Source of the DNA: Phymatolithon calcareum
Lineage: Eukaryota > Rhodophyta > Florideophyceae > Hapalidiales
Reading direction: 5' to 3'
NCBI GenBank assembly: GCA_977006965.1
Contig: OZ345365.1
Location: 1,364,001 to 1,428,000, forward strand
DNA: 64,000 nucleotides
Shown: one piece after another, positions 32,251-44,060 of the stretch
Layout: each line of letters opens with the position of its first letter
Numbering within the stretch: position 1 is the stretch's first letter
Notes under the pieces: generated by a model
What the model was told of the DNA's origin: nothing
What the model saw: the letters and a program-made list of their open reading frames with translations, nothing else
The model's database searches: none
Translations under genes and position numbers: made by a program

Positions 32251-33128
32251 TCGGATACTCAGAGCGCCGGTAATCGAGAAATAGATGGAAGCTGGGGTTG
32301 TACAACCTTCACAAAGCGGGCGTCATTCTGCCTCATTGATTTTGAAGATTAGCAGTAAATCACCACATCCTCGTCAACTGCTTCGCATTGAGCAATGTGA
32401 AAGCCGTGTCCTATGCGTAAAGCCTCGCGTGAAACGAAGAAAGCATTCGTAAAACGTTCTCAAAATCACCACTCAACAACTCTGCACCCATTTCCTCAAG
32501 CACCCCGTCTCCCATTTGGAAACGATAGCGCTTTTCTGCACGCAGATTTGGAAGCAACATCCGGCGAAAGACATGAATGCTGGTGATATATGTATGAGAG
32601 TAGAGGGAGCTTCAGAAGGCCGCTAGGAGCCCCTGGACTTCACGAGTTGATCGAGCCCCGAGACGAAATCCCTGTATCGCTCATTCCCGAGGGGATGCAT
32701 ATAGCCAGGCAAATTGCTGTTCGAGGGCGCAGGTGGGGAATCCATTGAAATTTCTCGCACTAGGCAGCTTCGAAAGACTCATTTTTTAGTCACCAAAGTG
32801 TCGACAGTAAATTCATTTCTACCAAAACATGGTCACAATGACGTAAGATGTAATTATGTGTGCATATCGTTTGAGTTCACAGCGGCCCCTAATATGTCAA
32901 CTTCTTCAGATTTACGAACACTACCCTCCTTCACCTTATTTTGCCCGTGGAGCATTTGTTTGGCTCCTTCATATGACCTAATCGACTACCACCTCTAGTG
33001 CCAGCTGCCTGTGCATGATTTTGGGAAGGCCAATGATCCAAGAGGAAAGCCTGTATGGAATATGGACGTTAGTGACCACTTTGACAAGAAGAGATGAAAA
33101 GAACGTAACCCACACTTACCTCCAAACT
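32251..33128. repeat. duplicated spacer of unit C
   Basis: Collinear with 298-1044 and 13480-14430. No gene, RNA or new insertion is recognised. Confidence 0.5.
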
Positions 33129-33468
33129 TCAGTTTACCAGCACAAACTTCCGACACGCTAGGGCTGCGCTTGCGCGTGGCCTCTTTGGAGGAGAACGACG
33201 AGATCGAGTGCGGACGCCATTGCATTTCTTACAAATTACCGTGATTGGGGGTGTCGTCGACTCGGTGGTGGTTTTGTTGGATACGGCGTGCGATTCGAAG
33301 TGGTTGGCGATCAGGTCCATGTTGAGTTCTGTGGTTCGGCTTGTAGGAGGCAGGAAGTGGTTGCTGAAGGCTGTGGTCTGCTTGTTGCTGTCTTGCGGGA
33401 ATCTTCACAACAGCGACGAAATGGTCGCCTTTTATAAGCAAATCGAGTCGTCGTTCGAGAGATCATAA
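33129..33468. repeat. conserved repeat X, unit C copy
   Basis: Same as 1045-1429. The CKKC frame is intact on the minus strand (33320-33129), with an 86-codon frame opposite (33208-33468). Confidence 0.45.
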
Positions 33469-33914
33469 GATTTGTTCTCCATAAGCTTCAGGACTAGTCT
33501 CAGACGACGGTGAGAGCCTCTGCAATGTGCCGTGAAATCGCTTCCGCCCAAATTTGCACTACAGATGCACAACACATTAGCACTGCACTGTTTTCATCAA
33601 TCAACAGTGCTCAGAAATACTTTGATAGGACAAGATAGAAGTTTGCGACATACCTCGGAACTTGTGCACCCATTGAGGCGCCATGTAACCCATTTGGCTC
33701 TAAATTTAGGTGGCTTGCTCTGCGTCGGTTTCCTATGCTAGTGTTTGGTGAACATGGAGAAGGCGAGAGCACAGGATACCGGACACGAAAAATGGAAGGT
33801 GCAGAGGCCAAAGCGAAGAGACGTGTGGTGATATCGCTAGCAATGATTGTACAGACCGGGCAATCAAACTGTGCAATTTAAGAAGCTCTCCCAGTGCAAG
33901 CGCTTGGTGCAATG

Positions 33915-35186
33915 CTACTCTCGTATTGTAAACTTTGTCTTGAACTGCACAATCGCCTCTCGCTCCAAACTTGGAACAGAGCTCAAATGAGCGCGCACAA
34001 CCCTTCGGAATTCATCCCTCAACCGCTGCTCATACTCCCTTTGTCGCACACCACTGCCACCCACCAAACCAAGCATTTCCCGATCTATCCTTCTTGTCAT
34101 CTCTCCCTCACTGCGTATTTTGCGCGTGAAAAACGCAGGCTTGTTCCACAACTCGTCCAAAAACAGCGGCTTTCCCTCCTCATCCAAATCATCCACATGA
34201 AAAGGGTGCTGTCTTGACCTCGACACTCCATTGTCCCCGAGCGCAAAGCTTCCGTTCGGCGCCACAAAGAAAATGCTGCGCCAATTCGTCGCCACAGCAC
34301 GCTCCCTGAAATAGCGATCATTCCAAACCAAACTCGCATAAATATGCTCATCCGCCGCATCAGATAGTGAAAACACCGCCAAAAGCCGCCGCACGCGCGC
34401 ATCAAGTACGAGAAACTCTACAAACTCGCGATGCCAAATGAACCATCCAGAGCTCTTCGCCACCGTGAACCCGATATGACGGAACATCGGGTTGCGCATA
34501 ATTAGCGACTCATTCCTCCCAGTCGCGATATCCTCCTCCGGTTTTTCGTAAGTGCCGCGCGAGCCAGACGCCAGTGCGGAATCGACAAACATTCGTCCAA
34601 CTCTGTTCCGCGCAAACCTCTTCCATTTATCCTCACTCTTCCATTCGATGAACGAGAGACGATGCTTGCGCACAGAGTGTTCGCCAAGAAGCTCGCGGAT
34701 GAGCTTCGGTCGTGCTGTGGGATAATCGGCGCCGGAGAGATTGACGAAATAGTCGAACCATACGCCGGATGCCAGTAGATGTGCAGCACCAGTGAGATAG
34801 TTGTATGCCAGTGTGATGCCGCGATAGGTGACAAACTCCCGCGGCACAACATGAATGCGCGATCGTCGACAGCGCGCGTTTGTCAGGTTTGAATGAGCTT
34901 CTGATAGCACGCGCGATATTAGTTGGTCCTCTAGTGATAGGTCGAAATGCACCGCGAAGACGTTGCGCGCGTTGCGGTCGCATAGGGCGCGTAGAAGACG
35001 GGGGACTAATGACGCATTCGCGTCGCTCGCCTGCACGAAGTACGCAACTACGACGTCGCGTGCATGCAGATGGGTACGAAGAGCGAAAAGGATGAAAGCT
35101 GCGATGATGCCGGCAGATGCGGCACGGCGCAGTAGCCTGCTGTGGCAGCGGGTGCGTGGGCGGAACGATGCGCGCAGCGACCGCAT
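33915..35186 (-). CDS. GT14-family glycosyltransferase, unit C
   Basis: 423 residues, ATG at 35186, N-terminus identical to copy B. It keeps the signal anchor and all lumenal motifs (VTYRGITLAYNYL, FDYFVNLSGADYP, GWFIWHREF, DEHIYASLVWND). Notable changes are Glu-to-Lys in TYEKPEED (in A and B TYEIPEED reads Ile at this site), GDNG for SDDG near residue 318, and FLDELWNKP for FWDELWKKP near 342, which replaces a conserved aromatic. There is no frameshift. Predicted as a type II Golgi enzyme with unknown substrate. Confidence 0.8.
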   Translation of the reverse strand: MRSLRASFRPRTRCHSRLLRRAASAGIIAAFILFALRTHLHARDVVVAYFVQASDANASLVPRLLRALCDRNARNVFAVHFDLSLEDQLISRVLSEAHSNLTNARCRRSRIHVVPREFVTYRGITLAYNYLTGAAHLLASGVWFDYFVNLSGADYPTARPKLIRELLGEHSVRKHRLSFIEWKSEDKWKRFARNRVGRMFVDSALASGSRGTYEKPEEDIATGRNESLIMRNPMFRHIGFTVAKSSGWFIWHREFVEFLVLDARVRRLLAVFSLSDAADEHIYASLVWNDRYFRERAVATNWRSIFFVAPNGSFALGDNGVSRSRQHPFHVDDLDEEGKPLFLDELWNKPAFFTRKIRSEGEMTRRIDREMLGLVGGSGVRQREYEQRLRDEFRRVVRAHLSSVPSLEREAIVQFKTKFTIRE

Positions 35187-35568
35187 CGCGTCAAGCAGGC
35201 GGCATTGGCATCGCCGGGATTACCATTTCACGCGGGGCGCGCAGCGCTGCAATGAGCATTGAGTGAATTGTGGCGTCAGCGGGCACGCGGTGGTACATTC
35301 TGTTCGATGGCCGGGGGCGAGCGCAAGTGTGGGAATACGGGGAAGTTGGCTACCAGTTCGGACTGTAAGCCGTGGCAAAATTGAGGTGAATAGAGTATGG
35401 TGACCGTTTAGGTGCACATTTTGTGCGCGGATGGAAACATTGCTAAAGTATAGATTTCCACAATGAGAATACTCTTTGCTTCCCCTAAAGACAATGAACA
35501 TTTTAAACGTATTATCAAGCTTGCACAGACGCAAGAGGAAGAAGTATTCGACGCCGAAGGAATGCAAT

Positions 35569-36697
35569 CAGGGGTTGCGCCAATTCCATTGTTTGAGATT
35601 GCAGTCCCGGGTGAAATTTAACAATTTAATTGCTCAGTTTTGTTTGCAGCAATTCGCATTGCAATTGGAAGGCTTCCTACAATATAGACATCAATATTAA
35701 GATAGCTGTTCATCGCCTTTTCACGTTCCGTGAGCTTCATCACCATTGACGATTGAACTGTGAACGACGACCCGGATCTCAACTTCTCGGCAAGAACGGC
35801 TCTGTATATCTTTAGCAAATGTTCTTCGCTTCCACCTCCAATGCAGTGCTTGAGATGATTGCACGGGTTGGAGAACCCAGTACCCTTTTCGAAGAAAAAC
35901 TCACTTTCTCCGGTACACTGATCGCCCTTTGAGCAGAGATAGACGCAAAATGGTACATTCCGTCGAGTTAGGCCTACTTGACGCGAGTGTATATCACGGG
36001 AGTCCAACACATCTACCAGACCTCGTTCAACGTTCCAGCACATTCCGCTCTACTAGCGATGACACTACCTTCACCGACACCAAAGCCGAAACAAGTTGTG
36101 CAGCTAATGCTATCCCTTTTATACTTGAGATTGAACCATCGTGACTGCTGGACTCTAATCGTAGCTAAAGACATTTAAGACGTTTTTCTGTATCTGGCAG
36201 GTAAATTGATCGATACAGCTAAGTAGATGATAGCACATGAATAGGCCCATTGTTGAAACCGTTTGGAGTCCAACGGCTCAATCTCGTCTTTATTTAACAT
36301 AGCAAGAAGTAGCCATGGCCCAAGTTTCATAGATGTTTTGATGGCATACAGAACGTACTCTGGGTATTACTAGAACAAAGACCACGTACTGGACATAAGG
36401 TAAGTACGTTGATTCTTGCATCCGATTAATGTGCTGTGTCTAATGTTCATCTACGTACTCTGGGTATTACTAGAACAAAGACCACGTACTGAACGTGAGG
36501 TGAGTACGTTGATTCCCTCAACATTCTGCTTTACTCCCCCCCCCTCATAACATTCCCCTGGTCCAATGTTCATCTACTTCGATCCTCAGTATTAGGCGCG
36601 ACCAATTCGAATTGCAATTCAGTTCGAAGAACCAATTTGGGTGGAATTGGGAAAAATTGCAATTAAATTGATAGCAATGGAATTGGCGCAACCCCTG
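35569..36697. mobile_element. hAT-like DNA transposon, present in unit C only
   Basis: A 1129-bp insertion with 23-bp perfect terminal inverted repeats (35569-35591, 36675-36697) starting CAGGGGTTGCGCC. It is flanked by the 8-bp duplication AATGCAAT (35561-35568, 36698-36705). Unit B has the single AATGCAAT at 16847-16854. CAGGG-type termini plus an 8-bp duplication are hAT hallmarks. It holds a BED-finger-like fragment but no transposase core, so it is non-autonomous. It also carries two direct repeats of about 65 bp (36353-36415, 36452-36515) and a C9 run at 36537. Confidence 0.88.
35618..36043 (-). pseudogene. BED-type zinc-finger-like fragment of a hAT transposase
   Basis: A 141-codon frame with CSKGDQC, FEKGTGFSNPCNHLKHCIGG and a Lys/Glu-rich helix. 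The Cys pair, the G-x-G-x-S-N motif and the final H-x-x-x-C resemble the BED finger at the N-terminus of hAT transposases, which binds the transposon ends. The catalytic and dimerisation domains are missing. Confidence 0.5.
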
Positions 36698-36705
36698 AAT
36701 GCAAT

Positions 36706-37856
36706 GCGATTCTGACAAAGAGAAATTAAACATATGATGCCTCAGAACATGTATTAGAAAGACATAGAGAAAGAAGAAGGCCTGTACTGAGTTGCAGAAG
36801 GCAAGGCGAGGTTGGGCCAATATCTCAATTAACCTATACATGTTGGAGGTCCTGCACGATGGCCAAGCATAAGGCAAGAGCTTTTTTTATAATTCAAGTT
36901 TATTTAAAGCCCCACAGACTTCCGAAGATATGGGCAAGGCTTCCTCTGATGCTACTTTCCTTTGTGCAGCTCACGAAACGCCCACCAGAATGGCGGACGG
37001 GACAACTCAGGATTCAAAGTAATCCTATCTCAGTGCTCTACGGGATTGTTGCTACTGGGACCCGACTGCTTTTTGCCTTACCTTCTGTGAATCAATACAG
37101 GCCTTTTTCGTTCTCCATGCGTTCTATTAGTGTCTTGCTATATATTAAGAGCTTATCTAGCCCCTTTTCTGCTGCCAGTCTTTTTTCTCCTTCGAGGTCG
37201 TACCCTGCCAGCGTGCATTCAAGGGTGTCCATATGCTCTCTGGCTCTGGTGCCGAATTCTTCCGCCATAGTTGTTGTTGACACCTGCGGGAATCTCCCGC
37301 AGGCATACTGCAGCGCACGTCGTCTGTGCTTCACGTTCGAGAACTTGAGGATTGCTGGCAATTCTCTTGTCTTGTTGTACGGAATCTTCCTTTTCCGCTT
37401 CGTTCGAGGCGGTCTCCTTCCATTGCCAGAAATTTAGATCGAAGTGTTTGCGAAGCCTGGTTTATTTGGATATGCTTTACGGCTTCACCAAACGACTCTC
37501 TGGTCTCCATCGCGGCGATATCTTTCCTTGTGTACTGCCATTCATGGTTGTTTCTGCTTTCAGGCGCTTCATTTGAATACATACGTTCTTTCGAATTGTT
37601 CCGTCTCAGCATTTTGAAGATAAGGCAAGAGCTGTTCTACGGAAAGCAGAAACTGAGGAAACGTTGCGCGTGTGCACTTACGAATATGAATGCGAAAGAC
37701 TCACTCGAGCCCTCACAGGGAGAGAAATTCGGATTAAGGAGATTTTAGGAGGCTAGTAGAGAGATGAATGTGGAAGACAGCGAGAACCTGCCTTGTTAAT
37801 CAAATTGAGGTTTTGGGAGCTTTTAAAATATATCAACATGTAACCCCTATACTTAC
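36706..37856 (+). mobile_element. nested LINE tails, unit C copy
   Basis: Ortholog of 16855-17930. The inner minus-strand tail (36883-37619) lies between ATAAGGCAAGAGCT duplications (36869-36882, 37620-37633). It encodes VKHRRRALQYACGRFPQVST and a Glu/Leu-rich end (frame 37361-37092). The outer plus-strand tail ends CERLTRALTGREIRIKEIL, a stop at about 37756, then the GGGAGCTTTTAAAATA signature and AACCCC. Confidence 0.75.
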
Positions 37857-39384
37857 GGGTGTGGGACATTAAAAAAATGTAACAGAAATCGTATTAAGTG
37901 CCGGCTTTTTTTACGTTGGTCGACCTCCCAAGTTTGCTGGCGTCTATATCCTCTGCGGAAGGAAGCAAAATTTGCAAATGTCCCAGATGTGCTCCAAATT
38001 GTCTTGAATTGCGAAATGGAATGGTAACGTCAGAAGTACACCGCTATCGACTCAAGAATGTACTCAATTTAAAGCCATTGGGTGTGCAAGTTCGCCGAAG
38101 AGGATGTTATTAGCATGTATCAAGTGGTATGCCAACAACACCTGACAAGTGTAAAGGCTATCTCACGACACTAGATGTACTCATTCGAAGTACTGTAGTT
38201 TATTGTAAAGGTGATTGTCAACCCATCTGGAGGTTAAATGGATCCTTGGTTTCTCCTCATGTGTCCTATCTTTCATTCCTTAAGCTTGCTATGTGTGGTT
38301 CAGGATTATTTTAAAGCTCGGCCTATTCTACTTTCTTCGTCGTTTGTCCACACCGGTTTCAGCACTATATTCTTCATCATTGTCATACAATCACTTAGAC
38401 TAGCTCACCTGGCTACTCTCAGTCGCCAGTCGGATAATCCACTGGTATGCATAGCTAGCCAGTCTTCACTCATCCTAAAGCCAGAGTTTGCAGACTGAAA
38501 GATGGAAATGAAGAACAGAGTAATATCTTTGAATGAGGATTAGAGTTCAATGAAATACATAAAGCAAGCTCGTTGATCGGTTCATGTCTTTCGTCTCATA
38601 CCTGCAACTGATGAAAGAGTCCACAATCATGACACATGAGTGTGGACAGCAGATCATGTATGGACTTTCTGGCCTGGTGCCTTTCTTGAGGGCATTAGGA
38701 GTATACTTCACAGAAAGTATCACCATTAAAAAAAGAAATTCTTCTTCAGACAGAATCCAGCCAATATCATTTGACACTAGGAAAGTTGCCCCAATGATCG
38801 GCAACTCCCAATGGCTACGTCAAGCTATGGGTATAACCGAAAAAAATAATAATAATGAATGCTTTTCCCCGATGGGGCCAGCAAGTAGTGCTTTTTATAT
38901 TTCCTCTACTTAGATTACGGCAGGGCATAATCCTGCCAGCTAATTGTAAGCACGCTTCTTCTCTGCCTGTCGCTCGTCATTAGACGATTCCACCGGAAGT
39001 ATGTAACGGAGAAAAATGAACCGCAGTAAGTTCGATCGAGGAACTCCAGCTCTAAGTCTGGATAGAGTCGACACTAACGTCAATGCGGGTTTGGGATACT
39101 CTGGGGCTGTGCCCAGAAGTAGGCCGTGATCGATGAGCGATGTGTTCGATAGGGATAGAGTAATGATAAAATTGCGTCTTGCTCAGAACGCTCTGACTTA
39201 GGGGTCATACTATGTTAGCTAAATACTATAGCGGAAGTGAGAGCTCAGGTGATTGATATCCGTCAAGTTGAGCATCTCAATGCCTACAGTGCAACGACTA
39301 GATAGAAGGTGCGACTGACCTGAGACGTACTGACAATATCAGAATGCTTGACATGTAACAGACAGACAAACAGTCCGTCCTTCT
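37857..39384. repeat. duplicated non-coding region of unit C
   Basis: Collinear with 17931-19444, including the conserved minus-strand 85-codon frame at 38547-38804. Nothing recognisable is encoded. Confidence 0.5.
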
Positions 39385-41026
39385 GCAGCCGATGATAGTG
39401 TCCCAAGGGACATCCTCATGGAGCGTCTGACCACCAAATTGCCGATGCACATTACTCGGATGGTATCCTACTTACTGAAGCCGTCGTGGATCACATCCGC
39501 AGGGGACGAATCAAAAACATGGTGCATTATCAACAGAGGTGTTCCACAAGGGTTCCCATTAAGCCCATGCCTTTATAACATATTCATGGATAAGTTTGCC
39601 GAAGCCGCTGGAACAGTTACAGGAACTGTCTCCGAGCAGCCAGTTCAGTTATTTGCGGACGATGTGCTTCTACAGGCCAAGAATGCGAAACGTTTACGAA
39701 GGCTACTGGACATAGCCACGGAATGGGCAGACGAAAATTCTATGACATGGAACACAAAGCCATGAAAGAGCGAAGTGCTTAAGTACAAGGGGTTACCTAA
39801 GCAAAAGTTCATGCTTGCCAGAAAAGAACTGCACCAAGTGTGGAGACTTTCCTACCTGGGCATTAGTATGAACAACACTGGACTTAAAAACGATACAGCA
39901 ATGTCGAGAGTGCGGAATGTGGTTGGATGCATCTACAAACTTAGGCAGAGCGGCGTTAATGTCAGTGGATTCCACCCTGAAATATGCATCAGGATTTTCA
40001 AGTCGTTGATTCTCCCCAAGTGAGAGTATGCAAGTCATCTGACTCCGATGATGAAGCAGTTGCTATCAGCAATTGAGGCAGCAGAAGGTCTTTTTTACAA
40101 GTATGTCTTCGGGAAATATGCGGAGGATCGAAAAAATCGAATGAGAGTGCTCTGTCGGCTAGATAGTCCGGAGGTGAGGAGGACTCACCAAGCGGAAAGG
40201 TTTGATTTAAGCCTATTAAAACGGAAAACGTACCTGGAACAGACAGAAGAATACCGAGGAAGACAGGAGGATATAGCAGAAGTGTCGAAGGACATTAACT
40301 ATCTCAGAAACGAGGATTACCTCAGCAAAGCGTTGAAACAAGCAGAAGAAGGCAAAGTGTCAAAGAAGCGGCGATTAGAAGATGCAATCCAAGTGTGGCA
40401 AAAATGCGAAGAGGATCGCTCAGTGAAAATCCCGGTAAACAAGCCTAAGAAGTTGCCAGGAGTGTTACAAATAAGGGACAGGACGACAAGGCTAAGATGC
40501 CTAAGACTGATTTTTAACGAAGCTCCGTTGTGGAGGAAATCAATCCTCGGTGAGTGTTTCGGACCCGGTGCTGAAATTGAGCTTATTGCACTTCAACGCA
40601 TACTCGGGTCTAAGATGATGGACAAAGAGACTGAATATGAATGCAAAAGACTAACTCGAACTCTCATATGGAGAGAAACTCGAATCAAGGAAATATTAGG
40701 AAAATAGAATGCGATAAGTGAGAAGAAATTGAGAAGCAGCCCCGTTACTCACAGTGAGGATGGATGGATGGATGGATTTCTGTTTTATTGAAGCTCCCTT
40801 AGTCAATTATCATTGCACCTGAGAGACTTTTCGTTGCGCTACAATCCTTCGCTTACGTTTTCATTTTGATTTCGGACATTTTCTTTGGACGGTATCAACT
40901 GCCATTTCCAGCAACTCTTTTTGAATATCGGAAAGTCGTTGCTTGGGCATTAAGTTTGAGATAACTGTGAGAGCTACTCACAGTGAGGTCTTGGGTGCTT
41001 TTAAAATAAATTAACATATATCCCCC
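39385..41026 (+). mobile_element. 5'-truncated LINE family-1 copy with RT domain, unit C
   Basis: Ortholog of 19445-22244 without the LTR insertion and with its 3' end preserved. The catalytic box QLFADDVLL is intact. A single G-to-T change relative to copy B creates a stop after WNTKP (about 39765). A second stop follows SLILPK (about 40021). The C-terminal frame 40048-40707 is fully open: RTTRLRCLRLIFNEAPLWRK and ECKRLTRTLIWRETRIKEIL. The 3' end is TTTTAAAATAAATTAACATA, then TATCCCCC at 41026. Confidence 0.8.
40760..40974 (-). mobile_element. small retroelement tail ending in ATCC repeats
   Basis: A 215-bp insertion in the 3' untranslated region of the LINE above, flanked by the 14-bp duplication TACTCACAGTGAGG (40746-40759, 40975-40988). 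On the minus strand it ends GGGAGCTTCAATAAAACAGA followed by about four ATCC units. The frame is too short to identify. Confidence 0.75.
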
Positions 41027-41236
41027 GCCTCAAATTTCACCACTGCTTACAGTCCAAACAGCATTGCTGGTAGCCAACTTCCCACGATTTCCGCACCTCT
41101 TTCATGCCCTGGCCATCAAGCAGCATGGACCACCGCGTGCCTGCCGGCAACCCAATACACACAATGCGCGTTGCGGCGCTACGCGTCCCGCTTGCAATCG
41201 TATACCCGGCGATGCCAATGCCGCCTGCTTGACGCA

Positions 41237-43248
41237 ATGCGGCCGCGGCGCGCGTCGTTCCGCCCACGCACCCTCCGCACACAGCACCATCACAGCTTTC
41301 ATCCTTTTCGCTCTTCACACCAATCTGCATGCACGCGACGTCGTAGTCGCATACTTCGTACCGGAGAGTGGCGCGAATGTATCATTGGTCCCCCGTCTTC
41401 TACCCGCCCTATGCAATTGAAACACGCGCAACGCCTGCAATTCGACCGATTACTAGAGGACGACATTGTATCGCGTTCGCCGTCAGAAGCTCGTTTAGGA
41501 CTGACAAACGCGTGTTGCTGTCGAATTCGCACTCCTGTTGTGCCGCGCGAATTTATCACCTATCGCGACATCGCACTGGCATACAACTATCTCACCTGTG
41601 CCGCGCATCAACTAGCGTACGGTGTGTGCTTCCACTGTTTCGTTAATCTCTCCGGCGTCGATTATCCCACCGCACGACCGACGCTCATCCGAGAGCTTCT
41701 TGGTAACCAATCTGTGCGCAAACATCGCCTCTCGTTCATCGAATTGAAAAGCGAGGATTTATGGAAACGGTTTGTGCGAAACAAAGTTGGACGAATGTTT
41801 GTCGATTCCGCACTGGCGCCCGGCTCGCGCGGCACTTGCGAAATAACGGCGGAGGATATCGCTAACGGGAGGAATGATTCGCTCATTTGCGCAACCCGAT
41901 GTTCCGCCATATCGGGTTCACGGTGGCGAAGAGCTCCGAATAGTTCATTTGGCATCGCGAGATTGTGAAGTTTCTCGTAGTTGATGTGCGTGTGCGGCGA
42001 CTTTTGGCGGTGTTTACGCTTTCTGATGCGACGGATGACCATATTTATGCGAGTGTGGTTTGGAATGATCGCTATTTCACAGAGTGTTGTGACGACGAAT
42101 TGGAGCAGTAAGTTCTTTGTGGCGCCGAACGGAATCTTACGCTCGACGACAATGGAGTGTCGAGGTCGAGACAGCACCCTTTTAATGTGGATGATTTGGA
42201 TGAGGAGAGGAAGCCGCTGTTTTGGGATGAGTTTTGGAACAAGCCTTCGTTTTTCACGCGCAAGAAACGAGGTGGGAGCGAGATGATGAGAAGAAAAAGA
42301 AGGAGAAAGGTAGATTTTTATTTAAAAGTTACCATCGAATCTGCTGACGCTTGGGGCAACTTTACTAGGTCCAAGAGGTTTTGTCTAGATTCTGTCTATG
42401 GAGGCGTTTTCTTTTCTTGTTGGTGTAACACGATTTAGAGGACTACAAAAACCCACCTCTGGTCTCCTTCGGGACCTCGAGGGGGAAAGTTACTCCCCTG
42501 TCCTGTGACACGCTGTGATTTCAAGTTGCGGGTAGTTCTTACTTGTCCACAGCCTGAAGCATGGTTAGGAGTTCGTCGAATGCTCGCTTAGTCCAGGCGC
42601 TGTCCTCTTTGGAGAGTCTGTCCTTTGCGAGGCCATTTATCACGTCTTCGATGGCATCTTTCCCACATTGGCCGGTGAGTTCGATAAGGGTAGAGGTGCT
42701 CATTGGAGGGAACATTCCAAATGACCACTTGATGGCAAGTGTTCTATGTCTTCTTGAATTGAAGAGAAGCTGCGGGGGTAACGACAATTTCACGAGCGGT
42801 ATAGGTCGTTTTTTCGACTTTTCCACATCCTCTGCGGCCTCCAGTATCTTGTTTCTTTGGTATTTCTTGATGTTTGTCTTAGCTGTCGTTTCGTTTCCTG
42901 CTTCGCGCAGGAAGCCATTCACTTTCGGGTGGACAATATCTCTCTCCGCTTCTTGAAGTTCCTTGTTCTCGATCTCTGTTGTTGGACAAGATATCAGTGC
43001 ATCGCGTCTTCTTACCAATCTCTGCACAAAGCGTCTTGCAATGACGTCTCTTCTTCCCTTGGGAGATGATTAGAAGGATAGATCGGGATATGATTGGTTT
43101 GGTGGGTGGCGATGGTGTGCGACAAAGGGAGTATGAACAGCGGCTGAGAGATGAATTCCGAAGAGTAGTTCGTGCACGTTTGAGCTCTGTTCTGAGTTAG
43201 TAGCGGGAGGGCATTGAAGAGTTCAAGTCAAAGTTTACAATACGAGAG
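41237..43248 (+). pseudogene. GT14 glycosyltransferase pseudogene, unit D (inverted)
   Basis: It aligns along its length with the three intact GT14 genes but in opposite orientation. The N-terminus is at 41237, then HARDVVVAYFV, REFITYRDIALAYNYLT, CFHCFVNLSGVDYPTARP (about 41625-41680), KVGRMFVDSALA, VDDLDEERKPLFWDE, and the C-terminal QREYEQRLRDEFRRVVRA block at about 43120-43180. Frameshifts occur near 41400, 41880, 41945 and 42090. The serine-tryptophan acceptor-site motif is broken. It is interrupted by a LINE at 42288-43062. Upstream homology begins at about 41060. Confidence 0.85.
42288..43062 (-). mobile_element. LINE family-4 tail inside the GT14 pseudogene
   Basis: Flanked by GAGATGAT (42280-42287, 43063-43070; the match extends to 14 bp with one mismatch). 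The minus-strand frame 43027-42539 encodes 162 residues ending in the shared post-polymerase signature: SRRHRTLAIKWSFGMFPPMS and a Lys/Asp-rich end. Its 3' untranslated region ends GTAACTTTTAAATAAAAATC then ACC and CTT repeats. It is truncated upstream of the RT palm. Confidence 0.8.
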
Positions 43249-44060
43249 AAAAAAGTGCCCCAGGCGCTTGTACTCGGAAAGCTTCTTAAATTGCACTGTT
43301 TGATTGCCTGGTCTGTGTAATCATTGCCAGCGATATCACGGCACGTTTCTTGGTTTTTGCCTCTGCACCATCAGGTACACGGTCGACTTCTATATTTCGT
43401 GTCTGGCATCCTGTGCTCTCGCCAACTCCATGTTCGCCAAAACGAGGAGAGGAAACCGACGCGGAGCATGCCACCTAAATTTAGAGTAACATGGTTTACA
43501 TGGCAGCTCTCAATGTGTGCACATGTTTCGAGGTATGTCACAAACTCATCAACATGATGTTGTCCTACCAGGGCATTTCTGAGAACTGATGATTGATGTA
43601 AACAGTGCAGTGGTAACGCGCTTGTGCCTTTGCATTGCGAATTTGCGCTGAAGCGATTTCACGGCGCATTGCAAAGGCTCTCATCGCCGTCTCTGGCTAG
43701 TCCTGAAACTTATGGAGAACAAATTGTATGATCTCGCGAACGGGGACTCGATTTGCCTACAAAAGCCAACCATTTCGTCGCTGTTGTGAAGATTCCCGCA
43801 AGACAGCAACAAGCAAACTACAGCCTTCAGCAACCACTTCCTACACCATAGAAGCCTAAACCCAGAGCTCAACATGGATACCTCTTCGAATCTCACACCG
43901 TATCCAACAAGGCCACTACCGAGTCGACGACACCTTCGATCACGGTAATTTGTAAAAAATGCAATGGCATCCGCACACGACCTCGTCGTTCTCCTCACAA
44001 GAGGGCACGCGCAAGCGCAGCCCTAGCATGTCGGAAGTTTGTGTTGGTAAACTGAAGTTT
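43249..44060. repeat. unit D spacer and repeat X (inverted)
   Basis: Reverse complement of about 1040-1820. The plus strand encodes the CKKCNGIRTR peptide (about 43940-44000) and ends KFVLVN before GGAAGTAAGTCTGGGTCAC. It is clearly more diverged than A-C, but the CKKC frame is kept. Confidence 0.5.

Noticed and set aside
36531-36546. C run in the hAT-like element as a LINE 3' end
   Set aside because: No LINE 3' signature precedes it and no target duplication is visible, so it is probably a simple homopolymer.
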